A DNA stretch of 64,000 bases, taken from positions 62,001-126,000 of the forward strand of contig WHUZ01000048.1 of assembly GCA_015179045.1 (NCBI GenBank). The letters run 5' to 3'. Positions 44,478 through 54,714 of this stretch are shown here, piece after piece. Source of the DNA: Kalaharituber pfeilii (taxonomy: Eukaryota; Ascomycota; Pezizomycetes; Pezizales; Pezizaceae). Each line of letters starts with the position of its first letter. Position 1 is the stretch's first letter. The position numbers and the translations under genes were made by a program. The notes below the pieces were generated by a model. That model ran no database searches. It saw only the letters and a list, made by a program, of their open reading frames with translations, and was not told the DNA's origin.

Positions 44478-45049
44478 GGCTCTTCAGAAGCGCAAAAAGT
44501 TGCAGACAATGTGACAGGGCTAATTGCTAGGATAGAGTGAGTTTACCTGTCGGTTATAATTTACTTGTTATTCTACACGCATTTTCTGTAGTTTCCTACA
44601 CACTTCACAGAGTGACATGCTTTTATTCTTTGTTTTTTCGACCAACTTACAGAACTCCATTTCCCACTCATGCCTCGAATCACCTGCTGAAGCCTGCATA
44701 CAATAGCGAAATGAAGATTTCAGTCATGAAATTCACAATCGAACAACTACTCAAGTTCAGCACATGGGAATTATTATTGTACACGATTTATGCACAAACA
44801 ATGTGGAAAACCTTAGGAAGAGTGGGATAAAATAACGAAAGAACAGCTCCTGTCATTAGTTAAAAGTGCACCAGATCAGCTCTGAGCTGTTACGGCTGTT
44901 GGGTGGTAATTATGCAACAATTTATTGACTTGTGCGCAGTTAAAATTACGCGTGTCGTATTAGGGTTTGTAAAACTGATATAATTGTTCTGGCAAGATGC
45001 CATACCTCCTCACTTTTGACCCTCTTGTCAGGTGGCGCACATTATGCGC
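44478..45049. other. Intergenic
   Basis: A frame at 44537-44830 has no motif. No supported gene. Confidence 0.35.
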
Positions 45050-45062
45050 TTCTGACTATTTT

Positions 45063-45755
45063 GTCGGTTGACCCCACTGCCTTGGGAGCCCCACCCCGCG
45101 CAGAGAGTGCGGAAGAACCCCCCCCACCCACCTCGAAGAGACAGAGGCTGCCGAGCCAAGAAGCAGCCTTCGAAAGTCACTTAAAGGGGAAAAACCCCCA
45201 ACCCCCCGCAAGTCCAAAGACCCCCGGCCGCTCTCCAGGCCCCACCAAAAACTCCAGCGCCCCTCCCCGATCCCGCAAGACACAACCCGCCACCCCCGAT
45301 GCCGCCACCCCTGCACATGGCATCCTCGTACACGGCATTGCCCTAAGGAAGGACTTGGGCAAGGTTCGAAAGTGGCTGGAGGCGAGTAACAAGTTAGGAA
45401 AGACGGTGGGCATTCGCTGGCTGAGAAAGAAGACATCACTGGTCGAGGAAGGAAAGAAGACCAGTTCGGTGGTATTATGTCTGGAGAAGCCGGCAGAGGT
45501 GGAGAAAGTGAGACTTGGAGGACGTTGGATGAGAGTGGACCAGTACGAATGGGACAGGGGACGGAAGTAGGACGGACGGACTGGCCCTCTGAGTTTTAGA
45601 TATCTCCCTTTCCCGCATCACGTAGGACTACCGCGGGCAGCACATGTAGCTAGTGGGTGCGATCGTTTTGACTTCTTTTACTTTCATTAATTAAGACCCT
45701 CGCCATAGCCCGTAGGGCGGCATGCGAGTAATGAAATAAAAAAAAAAAAAAAAAA
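45063..45755 (+). mobile_element. ORF1-only LINE family A derivative, complete with TSD
   Basis: 693 bp bounded by identical 13-bp flanks ttctgactatttt (45050-45062 and 45756-45768). From the 5' border the frame VDPTALGAPPRAESAEEPPP runs to the stop at 45570. It has a Pro/Ser-rich linker, then the ORF1 C-terminal domain (HGILVHGIALRKDLGKVRKW, GIRWLRKKTSLVEEGKKTSS, VRLGGRWMRVDQYEWDRGRK). The 3' UTR, the terminal hairpin CTCGCC-ATA-GCCC-GTA-GGGC and A19 follow at once. ORF2 is absent. The frame is intact over about 170 codons, unlike most copies here, which suggests a young insertion. Confidence 0.92.
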
Positions 45756-45768
45756 TTCTGACTATTTT

Positions 45769-46189
45769 CACCTACCCCCGAGTAAATTTCTATTGCACTT
45801 GTTAGTTGATACCGTGAGCCAATTGATGGGTTTCAAGTAGGATAACTATTCGAACTAGAAGTATCCGAATTCGTAATGTCTTTTTTGTTCCCTAGCTTCC
45901 TTTCTAGAAAATATCACATAACGCCGCTTATCGCTATTCAACTATAGCAGTGTTCCCGGACCAAGTTCAGAGAGAGAGGCGCAAAACACTAAGTCATGTC
46001 CAACGTATTCGAATATATATGGCATTCTCCACGCTCTCAATGCCACCTCTTTTTTGGGCGACAAATGCTTATACCTCATACTTGCGAAATTCACCTTTTA
46101 CTACTTTATCCAGTTGCTGTTTTAACCGCACCACGGAGAAGATTGGCAGATTCTTGACCATCCTACGAGTATTCGCAAGTGCACCGGAC
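45769..46189. other. Intergenic
   Basis: A degenerate minus-strand family B trace (AATATCACATAACGCCGCTT, about 45908-45927) is the only feature seen. Confidence 0.35.
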
Positions 46190-46510
46190 GAACCATGTAT
46201 TATAATATAGCACTGATAGTACCATTGCTACTATTGCTTGAGCAGGTTAAGTGTTGCTGCTACTAACTATTGCAGCAAGTGAGCATTTGCTTGTAGCATC
46301 AGACGAGGTTTATTTCACAGAGTATAGAGGTAATACAACCATAGATGCTATAGATGTAGCTTATTTGCATTTTTTCCCCTTCATATTCAGAATCAAGGCT
46401 ATTAATTTAGTCTAGAATCAATTTATTACACATGTCAGAGATATATTCTGTGAATTATTGAGCGCTAAAAAATTGGACCCATATGCAGCTCGTTACTACT
46501 ACGAGACTGG
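46190..46510 (+). mobile_element. Relic right arm of the TA-flanked foldback element
   Basis: Aligns with 59195-59611. Shared sequence runs from CCATGTATTATAATATAGCACTG to CTCGTTACTACTACGAGACTGG, and the outer end is directly followed by TA (46511-46512). The inner part is lost. Confidence 0.7.
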
Positions 46511-46574
46511 TAGGGCGGAAGTAGTCTAACCAGCAGCACTTCTGTAACTTCAGCATCATGTCATGCAGTGCTTG

Positions 46575-46742
46575 GAATGGGCGGATTCATGAGGAGGATT
46601 TTCTTCTATGGGGGCACTGTCTGAAGGGACTTTCCTTTCCTTATCCTTCAATTTTATTTCCTTCTCTCCACCATGTACTTAAAGTGCCATAGCCCAAAGG
46701 GCGGTATGCGATAAATGATATAAAAAAAATAAAAAAAAAAAA
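46575..46742 (+). mobile_element. LINE family A 3' copy
   Basis: 168 bp. It starts within the last codons of ORF2 (GAATGGGCGGAT, compare LEWAR-stop of the 8.4-kb copy) and ends in the hairpin (GCCC-AAA-GGGC) and poly(A) with one T. The flanks 46563-46574 and 46743-46754 are identical (atgcagtgcttg), 12 bp. Confidence 0.9.
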
Positions 46743-46754
46743 ATGCAGTGCTTG

Positions 46755-47512
46755 ACTGATCTATGTCAGATATGCGGCATTGCAAACTGTCATTTCCAAC
46801 CACCCAGATCCATCAGCCAGTACTGCCAAGCTAAAAAAAAATAATGTCTTATGCATATCTTTGTATTTTGTAGCTCTGGAGAGTCTCTACACGTTTTTTG
46901 CACTCCAAGTATTACTATGTAGCTGCATACGCGAAAATGTACCCTTCGATATGACAGTGCCACTCTATATATTAATGTATAGGGCTAGTCCTGTGTGTCC
47001 GTTCAAGACTGTACTCGAGTACAGCTCAAGTAGCACTGCGTGGCGGCAACGCATTTATTGCTGTTGTGTATCGCACGCATGTGTATTGTGGGTCACTTTA
47101 CACAGGAGCCACAACGAAGGATGAGAGGTTGTATTATTAGGTGTATCTTCCTCCAGCAAGGCCCGGAGGGAAGAAGAAGAGCAGAACACGAGAGAAACCC
47201 CTTCCCGGCTACCCTGCTGCACTCCTTCCTCATCCGGTGCCCTTCCCAATCCAGTATGCAACCTTTCCTGATACCCTACTCATCCGGTACCCTTCCCACT
47301 ATGCCACCTTTCCCCTGACAATGTGACCCTGCATGTGACATATCTGACATATGCCGGCCGCACGGGGGAGGGCACTCCTGGAGGGGAAGGAGGCCACAAC
47401 AGGCTGGCACCTTGAGACTAGGAAAGGTGATGCGAGATCGGCGAGAGAGGTGGAAAGGCAGGTTAAAGAGAGTTTCCTGGACCTGGTTTGGAAAAATGAG
47501 GAAATGGGTTGA
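46755..47512. other. Intergenic
   Basis: No supported gene. Imperfect repeats of CCTTTCCTGATACC / CCCTTCCCACTATG words occur at 47240-47320. Confidence 0.35.
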
Positions 47513-47523
47513 CAAAGCGAGGA

Positions 47524-47585
47524 TTTTCCTCTCTTTTTTTTTCCAATATCATTGCTCGCCTGCCGCCCTACGGGCTATGGCGAAG
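47524..47585 (-). mobile_element. Ultra-short LINE family A 3'-end insertion
   Basis: 62 bp holding a T-run and the hairpin (GCCC-GTA-GGGC). The flanks 47513-47523 and 47586-47596 are identical (caaagcgagga), 11 bp. Confidence 0.9.
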
Positions 47586-47882
47586 CAAAGCGAGGAGCCT
47601 GAGTGGTTATGTGGAGACCATGCAGTGGTTTGGGAAAGTTGGAGTAGCAGCCAAGGCAAAATCGCAACAAGGAGAGTGGTGGACTGGGATAAGGCGGAGG
47701 ATATGATTCTAGAAATAGCAGAAAACAGGGTCCCAGAGCAATGGGAGTGGTACCGAAGCCTTGAAGGAGGGACTGCATATAAAAAGACTTGCAAACCCTA
47801 AGAGAGCCTGAGGGGGATGGTGCGTGCATTCTAGTAGATATTTAGCAGGGTGATGGAAAGAGGCCAGATATTTGTAATCCGA

Positions 47883-48305
47883 AGTGGTGGTGACCACGGC
47901 ACCGATGGAAAGAATAAGGCCCGTGGCATAGCCTATAGGGCGGCATGCGAGTAATGATATAAGAAAAAAAAAAGGCCCGGGGCAGCCTGAAGCGGCACTT
48001 GTCGGTAGGAACATATGATGATGCGCATATATATTGACGAAGCGAGCTCATGTCTAAGCGAGATGTGGATGTGCAGGTTCAGTTGGAAGGCGGTGGTCTA
48101 TGAATTGTACGTAGATCGTACTGTAGAGGGACATCCGAGAGACATCGAGATGCAGATATAGACCAGACATCGCAGACCAGGCTACAGGCCACATATATGA
48201 TATCTCTCTTGATACTTGATCCTTGAGACCTCGTTCCGCCAGCTCTAGGTACCAGTATCCTGTGCAAGACAGTGGATGCCGTTGAGCCTTCATCACACCG
48301 GAAGC
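47883..48305 (+). repeat. LTR-like dispersed repeat, copy 2
   Basis: The counterpart of 32306-32745, with the same order of conserved words and a family A tail inserted at 47924-47971. It ends in CGTTCCGCCAGCTCTAGG and AGTGGATGCCGTTGAGCC. Confidence 0.5.
47924..47971 (+). mobile_element. Ultra-short LINE family A 3'-end insertion in LTR-like repeat
   Basis: 48 bp, hairpin and A-run only, flanked by aaggcccg (47916-47923 and 47972-47979). The empty site is visible in the paralogous repeat at 32336-32343 (AAGGCCAT). Confidence 0.85.
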
Positions 48306-48720
48306 GGGCCACCGGGAAGCTGGCTTATGGATTCCACAAGGACCCTTTGTTATCGTGACAGGATGGTACGTGCTGCACCTAGCCGTAGAGTCCCGATCTC
48401 TGGAAATGGTCAGGACAGTTATACGGATGAATCTGCTCGGCTCTATACCTCAAGAACTCTCCACAATCACTTGGCCCTAGCCATCGTATCTACCATGATG
48501 GACCCCTATTTGCGGATCATAACACCTCCAATCTCAATCTCAAGAACTCCGGCTGTATCCATAAACCCAACCCCAACCGCATCTTTATTTCTATCCCCGG
48601 CTCTAAGTACAGTAGCCTTACGATTTCCTCCTCTGTTGAATTGTAAAAGTAGCATACCCAGCCGCCTATAAGCTCTTCCAGTTATACTGAGCAATACGCA
48701 GTCACTTCCCTGTCGGTTCG
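48306..48720. other. Intergenic, between LTR-like repeat and inverted gag copy
   Basis: A plus-strand frame at 48276-48671 contains MMDPYLRII, which recalls the DUF4246 motif DPYIRII but without supporting context. Nothing else is seen. Confidence 0.3.
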
Positions 48721-49620
48721 CACTATTGACCATGTACAGCAATTCGAAGCACTCTGGAGTCGGTTCGCACAGCGCGTGAACTCTGTCACTACCAGCGACA
48801 AAGAATACCTCCAAGGTCTCAAACAGTCCTGGTCCGACGACTCCTGGAAGTTTGTTATGCTTATCAATTCGCTCCCTCCATCCCAGTCGCAGTTCAAGGA
48901 GATTCTCCTTTTCCTTTAGCCTGAGAGTTCTTCTTCTTGTCTTTTGACTTCGTCTGCTGCTTTTTCTGTGATGCAGCGGCAACCAAGGCGCTACCGGAGG
49001 TGGAGACGTTGGTTGTGGAGTCAATGAGCGAGGAGCGAATGCTGTTATATGATTCGGTTTCGGCACGGGAAAGAAGAATCTCCTTGAACTGCGACTGGGA
49101 TGGAGGGAGCGAATTGATAAGCATAACAAACTTCCAGGAGTCGTCGGACCAGGACTGTTTGAGACCTTGGAGGTATTCTTTGTCGCTGGTAGTGACAGAG
49201 TTCACGCGCTGTGCGAACCGACTCCAGAGTGCTTTGAATTGCTGTACATGGTCAATAGTGGGTGTAGCCTCATCCTTATGGCAATTAAGTACTGCAAGGA
49301 GGGCATTGACATTTGACATGACGTTTTTTCGATCGAACTTGTCTTCTATGGCTTTCCATGCCGTCTTGGCGAGCTCATTATCGGAAATAAGGTAGTGATA
49401 TTCGTCATCGATCATTTCCGTAAGGAGGGCCTTAGCGTAGTTGTTCTTGCGCTTCCAGTTGTTATGTTTGTCTGTGTCCGGTTTTTGCTCAGTACCTGAG
49501 ACAACAAGCAGTAACTGGCCTCCCGACCGTGAGGCCCTCCATACACCATGCCATACCTCCCCCCTAGTACCCCCTGCACTGATCCACTCCCGCTCTCCAC
49601 TGCGTTCAATATTCCACCAT
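48721..49620 (-). mobile_element. Copia-type gag with inverted duplication
   Basis: The minus-strand frame from about 49510 to 48880 encodes NNWKRKNNYAKALLTEMIDD, TAWKAIEDKFDRKNVMSNVN, the UBN2-type Gag core (VQQFKALWSRFAQRVNSV, FVMLINSLPPSQSQFKEILL) and a Lys-rich tail (KKQQTKSKDKKKNSQAKGKG). The core is duplicated in inverted orientation on the plus strand at 48721-48908, with one clear base difference in about 185 compared with 49073-49260. The minus frame ends at a TGA created at the junction with the inverted copy. No pol region is present. Confidence 0.75.
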
Positions 49621-49624
49621 GCTA

Positions 49625-50254
49625 CACATACTTATCATGCTATGCTGCCACCACGCTTGCTATACTTCATAACATGCATATGAATACATACTCATCATGC
49701 TTCTAAGTCACCATACCGTATCATACTTAGGGGTGTCTGGTGTGGTTGCTGCCAAGGTGTAGCGAGGAGCTAATAGATCGCAAGTTGCCTAAGCCGAGAA
49801 GGAACTATGCTATAAGAAGGGACGATTGCTGGCATCAAACGTAATTGACATTAAGCGATCCAATGAATTTTTTTTCTGTAATGGTGCTGCGCTTTTTGTG
49901 GCTTTTCCAACAGTACATAATAGATTTCCCAAACTTCGACGGTTTCCAGGTGCACTTTGGCCCTTGAGGCCCAGGAGGAGGTGTAGCTTCCTTTTCCATC
50001 AAGCCTGGTGAACCGGTTCATCCGGTAGTTAGGGATGGACCATGCAACATCAGTCATTTTGACGTAATGAGGAGGGATGCGACAAGCGACAGTGGTGACA
50101 ACAAGGATGCGACGGCGACAGCGACAGTGATGCGCAGAGTTGATATCCACGGGAGGTGTAAGGAGACTTTGACAGGAGCAGCGGATGCGCAGTGGTGTAT
50201 GAGGAAGAAAGGTATCGGCAGTGGTGGTTGCACTAACCCGGGCTCATAACCTAT
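49625..50254 (-). mobile_element. Probable leader of the copia-like element
   Basis: Lies between the probable LTR and gag on the minus strand. A PBS-like stretch GGTTATGAGCCCGGG is at about 50240-50254. No supported host gene. Confidence 0.35.
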
Positions 50255-50625
50255 ACGAGCGGGAGAGTCTGCGAGGGCTGCTTTGTCACGGTGAGGGCTA
50301 TAGAAGTATAGAGATACCGTTGAGTCTATTGAACGTAGAGTCGCAAGAACAGCAGGTTTATATACATGAGAAAGCATAGCATAACGTGACTTGTGAACCA
50401 TGACTGAATAGGAAATTATCAGGGAAGATATCATATCAGGAAAGGTGAGAAAGGCACGGGATGCGTGGGTGGCAAGAGAACACCGTGGCGTAAGCCACAT
50501 AAAAGCTGGCGTTGTGGCGTATTCATACACAATCCAATAGCGAGGTTAAATGCATGAGTGGAACGACAAAATAACAGAGAAGATAAATAATAGCAACAGG
50601 TGGCAACGGATGTAATGTTCCGACA
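50255..50625 (-). mobile_element. Probable copia-type LTR
   Basis: On the minus strand it starts TGTCGGAACATTAC at 50625, a common LTR start. It carries ATGTATATAAACC as a TATA box (about 50356-50368) and ends before the PBS-like motif near 50254. It lies upstream of the gag frame in the same orientation. The 3' end dinucleotide and duplication are not confirmed. Confidence 0.45.
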
Positions 50626-51119
50626 TTCCCCTCCTTCTGCTACTACCCCCACCCACGCTAGATATTCTCTCGAATGGTATATCGAACGCAAATTATATTT
50701 TATATGTGCGGCTTGAGAATGTAGAGGCAAATAACAGGGTTGATGATATAACAAATTAAAACCCAAGAACTTGAGCCCCGATGGAATATTCCCAAATTAC
50801 CTTTCGAAGCCTTCATAGGACTACTCCATCATTAAGATTAACTGCACCAAATTCCAGGACTACTATGCAAATGATAACCCTCTTAATGTCTCCTGTATGC
50901 TGAAACATACTATTCCACTTCCAGAAACGAATCCATTATGGACACGCGAGAATAATGAGTCTTTTTCTTTTTCCCTTCCTCTCGCCTAATTCACTCTGCC
51001 TGATATAACGGTCACACCCTATCAGGAAATGTTAGATCATGAAGTTCTAAGATGAAAAGCTAAGATACAATACTTACCAACAGCGAAGCCACCATTATCC
51101 CTTTCCCCCTCCCGTTTCT
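50626..51119. other. Intergenic
   Basis: No supported gene. Confidence 0.35.
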
Positions 51120-51809
51120 CTAATAGATAACGTTCAAAATGAAGTCCACTATCCATGGGAGCACAGATTCAAGGACAAGCTTAGCTCCAACCTTGCCAAT
51201 GATGCTTATCAATACAGCCTTGACTGTGGGCTTGATCTTAGCCTTTAACCACGCCTTGAGGGCGGCAGTAACCTTGGCACGGATCTTCGCTCTCGACTTC
51301 AAGTACTTGGTGATTGTCTTGCGCAAGCCGGCCCCGAGTTTATTCCACACCTTCTTGCCCAGTGCTGTCTTGCTGATTTTCTTCAGCAGAATTTTAAGGA
51401 TCTTGGAAACAACATTGCCGCCTCGCTTTTCAAGGCCATCATCTCGGCGGCTGAGAGCAGAGTCAGTCTCGTCATCTGCATTGTCGTCATCAATGTCATC
51501 GTAGTCGTCTTCGCCCTCCGGGAGATTGGCCAAGGAAGCAAGGAATTCCTCCTCCTCAGGGGTAGCAAGGGCTACTTCCTCGTTATCATCCACAAGAAGA
51601 TCATCATCCCCATCCGCATCGGTCAAGGTAGGTACTGGAGTAGGAGTCGATACTGCCGCGGGATGAGGAACTGGATCGCGCTTCGCAAGCCCAGCAGGTC
51701 CCGAGATATCAAGTGAGTCAGAGGCAACTTTGGCTGCGGGCACTCGAACGACAAGGGCATCAACTGTGGCACAGACAGTGAAGGTGATGAGAGCAATGCT
51801 GATCTTCAT
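51120..51809 (-). CDS. Secreted Kex2-processed precursor of a cationic amphipathic polypeptide
   Basis: 229 residues from an ATG in strong fungal context (CACCAAAATGA). Residues 1-18 form a signal peptide (MKISIALITFTVCATVDA). KR at 43-44, RR at 121-122 and KR at 128-129 are Kex2-type sites. The region 66-118 is extremely acidic (runs of D and E). The final segment, 130-229, has no cysteine, is very rich in Lys with almost no acidic residues, predicts amphipathic helices (VVSKILKILLKKISKTALGK) and ends in a hydrophobic stretch (LPWIVDFILNVIY). An acidic propeptide that masks a cationic membrane-active chain is a design seen in antimicrobial or cytolytic peptide precursors; assignment here is by architecture only. 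Single exon. Confidence 0.8.
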   Translation of the reverse strand: MKISIALITFTVCATVDALVVRVPAAKVASDSLDISGPAGLAKRDPVPHPAAVSTPTPVPTLTDADGDDDLLVDDNEEVALATPEEEEFLASLANLPEGEDDYDDIDDDNADDETDSALSRRDDGLEKRGGNVVSKILKILLKKISKTALGKKVWNKLGAGLRKTITKYLKSRAKIRAKVTAALKAWLKAKIKPTVKAVLISIIGKVGAKLVLESVLPWIVDFILNVIY

Positions 51810-51980
51810 TTTGGTGTTGTTGTGGGGCAAACTGTAGGAATTGGCTTCGGTGAAAGAAGGTGATTCTGTTGGTGGAACAGAATCAAGCGGAGGCAAATAA
51901 CTAGAGGAGAACCTAATAGCCACGAAGCAGCTCCTGACTGCGTTTGCTGGTGAAGAGGAACTTCGGGGAAGATTTGCGGT

Positions 51981-51990
51981 CCTTATATGC
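51981..51990 (-). promoter_or_regulatory. TATA box of the secreted precursor gene
   Basis: GCATATAAGG on the minus strand, about 170 bases upstream of the ATG at 51809. Confidence 0.5.
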
Positions 51991-53022
51991 ATTCGAGGGC
52001 CAGAGGTGGGGTATTCTGATGGTGAATGTCGCGATATGCTCTCTTGTCAACAGTCAGGGTACAGATGCCGTGTTCATTTCGAATTTCTGGTAGCGGAGTC
52101 GCAGAATACGAACAGCCAATGTGTTGCGCAAGGAAGCAAGTAGTTATGTCATGGTTTTACAATTTAGTTCGCAAATTCATTTCGTGTTTGAAATTACAGC
52201 CTCTATAGAGAAACCAATGTATATCAAAAACAATGGCAATTCCGACGTAGCGGCTTGTACGACATGGTTGTACAAAAGTCAACGGCATGAGCGATACTAG
52301 ATTTCTGTGGGTGTTGGTGTCTGCATTAAGATTTCACGAGATCTCAATAAGGCTGTTTGTATGTGGATTCAGTAGCAAAGCACTTATTTAAGCTTATTCC
52401 TCGATTATTTTGTTTAAACATACATAAAAATAAATATCAAGCGCATATCCAGAAGCATTGGTTTGTATTGGCTTCGATAATCCGATACACGGGGGTGCAT
52501 AGTAGCACAAGAGGTAATGTAATGGGTATGGTTGCCGAAAGCGAGTCGGGAATAACTGTTTGTGCAACTTCATACGGTACCTCCTTTTATTACGCACAAG
52601 TCAACATTGGTGAAATAATGGTGCCGTGCGAATTGAAGCCTTGTGAATTGAACAAGGTGTAGGGCTTTACCGGAATCGTGTTTCTACCATTTCGCCTATA
52701 AACGGGTGGGTACCGATGTTCTCCGATGCCTCGTTACCTTTGGTCAAGATGAAATTATGCGGCGTCGACTCAAGTTCTTTGAAGTGGCTTTAGGCTACCT
52801 TGAAAACCACAATAGACTTTTAAAGCCAGTATGTTCCAGAATTCCGTTCTACGGTTCACTTGCTGACAGAAAACGGGATCAAGAACCAGCATGTATTGTG
52901 ATTAGCAGCATACATTTTCACCAAACGTTTTAGACACAAACTCACTTCAATAAATCTAAGCTTGTTGATCAGGTGGTTGGCACAAGATACTCCATGATCT
53001 CTTTTTTCGGACGCCCCGGAGG
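51991..53022. other. Intergenic
   Basis: Frames at 52357-52662 and 52706-52933 show no motif or splice signals that would support a gene. Confidence 0.35.
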
Positions 53023-53161
53023 TCACGGATCCAGTAGACTGCACACCACAGAAAATAGTTACTTTCCGGAAATGCCGAATCCAGGAGATTACAAACCACA
53101 GAAAATAGTTACTTTCCGGGAATGCCGAATCCAGTAGAGTACAAACTACAAAAAATAGTTG
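53023..53161 (+). repeat. 50-bp tandem repeat, about 2.7 units
   Basis: GAAAATAGTTACTTTCCGG recurs at 53051 and 53101, and its start again at 53151. The units differ at a few positions. Confidence 0.85.
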
Positions 53162-53164
53162 CAA

Positions 53165-53340
53165 TTTTTTTTCTTAATACCATTACTCATAAAGCACCCT
53201 ATGGGCTGCGAGGTTAAGTAAACAGGAAAAGGAAAGATTACAAGATACGGTAAAGCAAATCATGATCGCTCTCCACCATTGGGTTCTCGGTCCCTTCCGC
53301 TCCCCTTACAGGCCTTAATGCCCCCCGGCGGCCATTTTAT
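53165..53340 (-). mobile_element. Decayed LINE family A 3' end
   Basis: T-run, ATACCATTACTCATAAAGCA, CCCTATGGGCTGCGAGG: a damaged hairpin in which the inner stem CCCTATGGG-like pairing persists. 3' UTR-like sequence and faint ORF2 C-terminal traces follow. No duplication was found. Confidence 0.5.
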
Positions 53341-53545
53341 TTTCCATACTCTCCACATTTACTCCCAATGGTTGTGTGCGGTATTGTAATTTATTAATCC
53401 ATAACATCCTCTCTCATATGTGTATTCAACTTACGGTTGGTACATAAAACTCGAGAATGCTGGTTCGATTCTCGGTCATTGGAACTGTGGACTGAATTGG
53501 CAAATTTCTGGCCATAGCGCAAATAGTGTAAGTAACGAACACAGT

Positions 53546-53644
53546 TCCGCGCCGAGGGGTTGAACCCCGGTACATTTCTGAAGCCAATGCACTTTCCCGG
53601 TGAAAAGCTCCGAATACTAGCTGTTGGGCCAATGTGGGCGCTAA
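53546..53644 (-). pseudogene. tRNA-Glu(UUC)-like sequence with intron, probably decayed
   Basis: On the minus strand, ATTGGCCCAACAGCTAGTATTCGG resembles the tRNA-Glu D-region. The stem GGAGC/GCTTC encloses TTTTCA (anticodon TTC) and a 15-16 nt insertion at the intron position. The T-arm CGGGG-TTCAACC-CCTCG pairs. The acceptor strands I can align pair at only about 5 of 7 positions, and the variable region is too long. Confidence 0.35.
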
Positions 53645-54199
53645 TAGCAAACATCATTATCCGAGCACTAAACCTGACTCCGGGTATGTAAGACAGACCT
53701 TATTACTTGACTGAATCCTAAAAGGAAAGTTATCTCAATAAGGAAGGCTACATCAAGAATACCCTGGCTCACTGACTCCACGGTAGGCCCCAACGGCTCG
53801 CCTCATATCAGTTGTACCTCTCTAGGGAAGGAAGCAAGAACCATTGAAAAGAAATACCAACTTTCGAAGTCATTTCCACTGCCTGCGAACAAGCTGTCCT
53901 GTTCATATCACTGAGTGGTATGAACGCAGTGACTCATCGTAGGGGGAAGGGGTATATAGTCTTATGTCAAATATATTCTTACACAGAACTAAAGAATCAG
54001 GCCCGGAAAAAAGTTGAGAGGATGACTTGGGGAGAAAATCGGTAATTTTGCTTACTCTTTCAGCTATTTGAGCACTTTCAATGCAATGCTTCTCCTTCTA
54101 TAGGTATTTTTTATCGATAAGCTTACTACTATAGGCCTATTACAAGAAGCGAGTTACTGTGTTAGGCAGTTCTTTGCATTAAGCCTTCGCTCAATATAA
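53645..54199. other. Intergenic
   Basis: No supported gene. Confidence 0.35.
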
Positions 54200-54212
54200 G
54201 TGTATATATGAT

Positions 54213-54281
54213 TTTTTTTTTTTTTTTTTGGGGGGGGGTCACATAACCCCGCATACAGGCTACTTGCCTATGGCAGGGAAT
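54213..54281 (-). mobile_element. Ultra-short family B 3'-end insertion
   Basis: 69 bp: T-run, G9, then TCACATAACCCCGCATACAG and CCTATGGCAGGG. The flanks 54200-54212 and 54282-54294 are identical (gtgtatatatgat), 13 bp. Confidence 0.9.
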
Positions 54282-54294
54282 GTGTATATATGAT

Positions 54295-54714
54295 GACCAA
54301 GCAGAAAACTTAAGAACATTCCTTATATTAAATTTTTGTATGAGGTGCGGCGGGAAATATTCTCTTAACATATACTTTCGTCGGGCATGCTAGTATCGAG
54401 AGTCTACTGTAGTGACGTATTGTAACAGCCTTACCCATGGTGAGCCTATTCGCGGCGAACCGATGCCGGCACAAACCAAGGTTTATTTTCAGTTCGGCAA
54501 ATATCATAGCTAGTTTCTGGACATCAAGGTTTATGTTTGCGTGACATCAAGGTTTGTGTTTTCCGTGACTGGTGGGAGAAATCTCGCGCAGCAGGGTGGC
54601 TTTTACCTATCTATATTCCAGCACCTTTCCTGCTGCTCGCTCTCAATCCCTGGCAAAGCTGAGTCCGCTCTGATACTCCTTCCTTTCTTGACAGGAATCA
54701 GGTTGTTCACGTGA
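54295..54714. other. 5' flank of the 54715 gene
   Basis: No other gene. ACATCAAGGTTTRTGTTT occurs twice (about 54522 and 54545), a short direct repeat in the presumed promoter. Confidence 0.4.

Noticed and set aside
48490..48530. MMDPYLRII peptide similar to the DUF4246 motif DPYIRII
   Set aside because: A nine-residue match without neighbouring family motifs is not enough to call a gene fragment.
51139..51504. 121-codon open frame antisense to the secreted precursor gene
   Set aside because: It is a shadow of the Lys/Asp-rich coding strand; the minus frame has signal peptide, processing sites and good start context.
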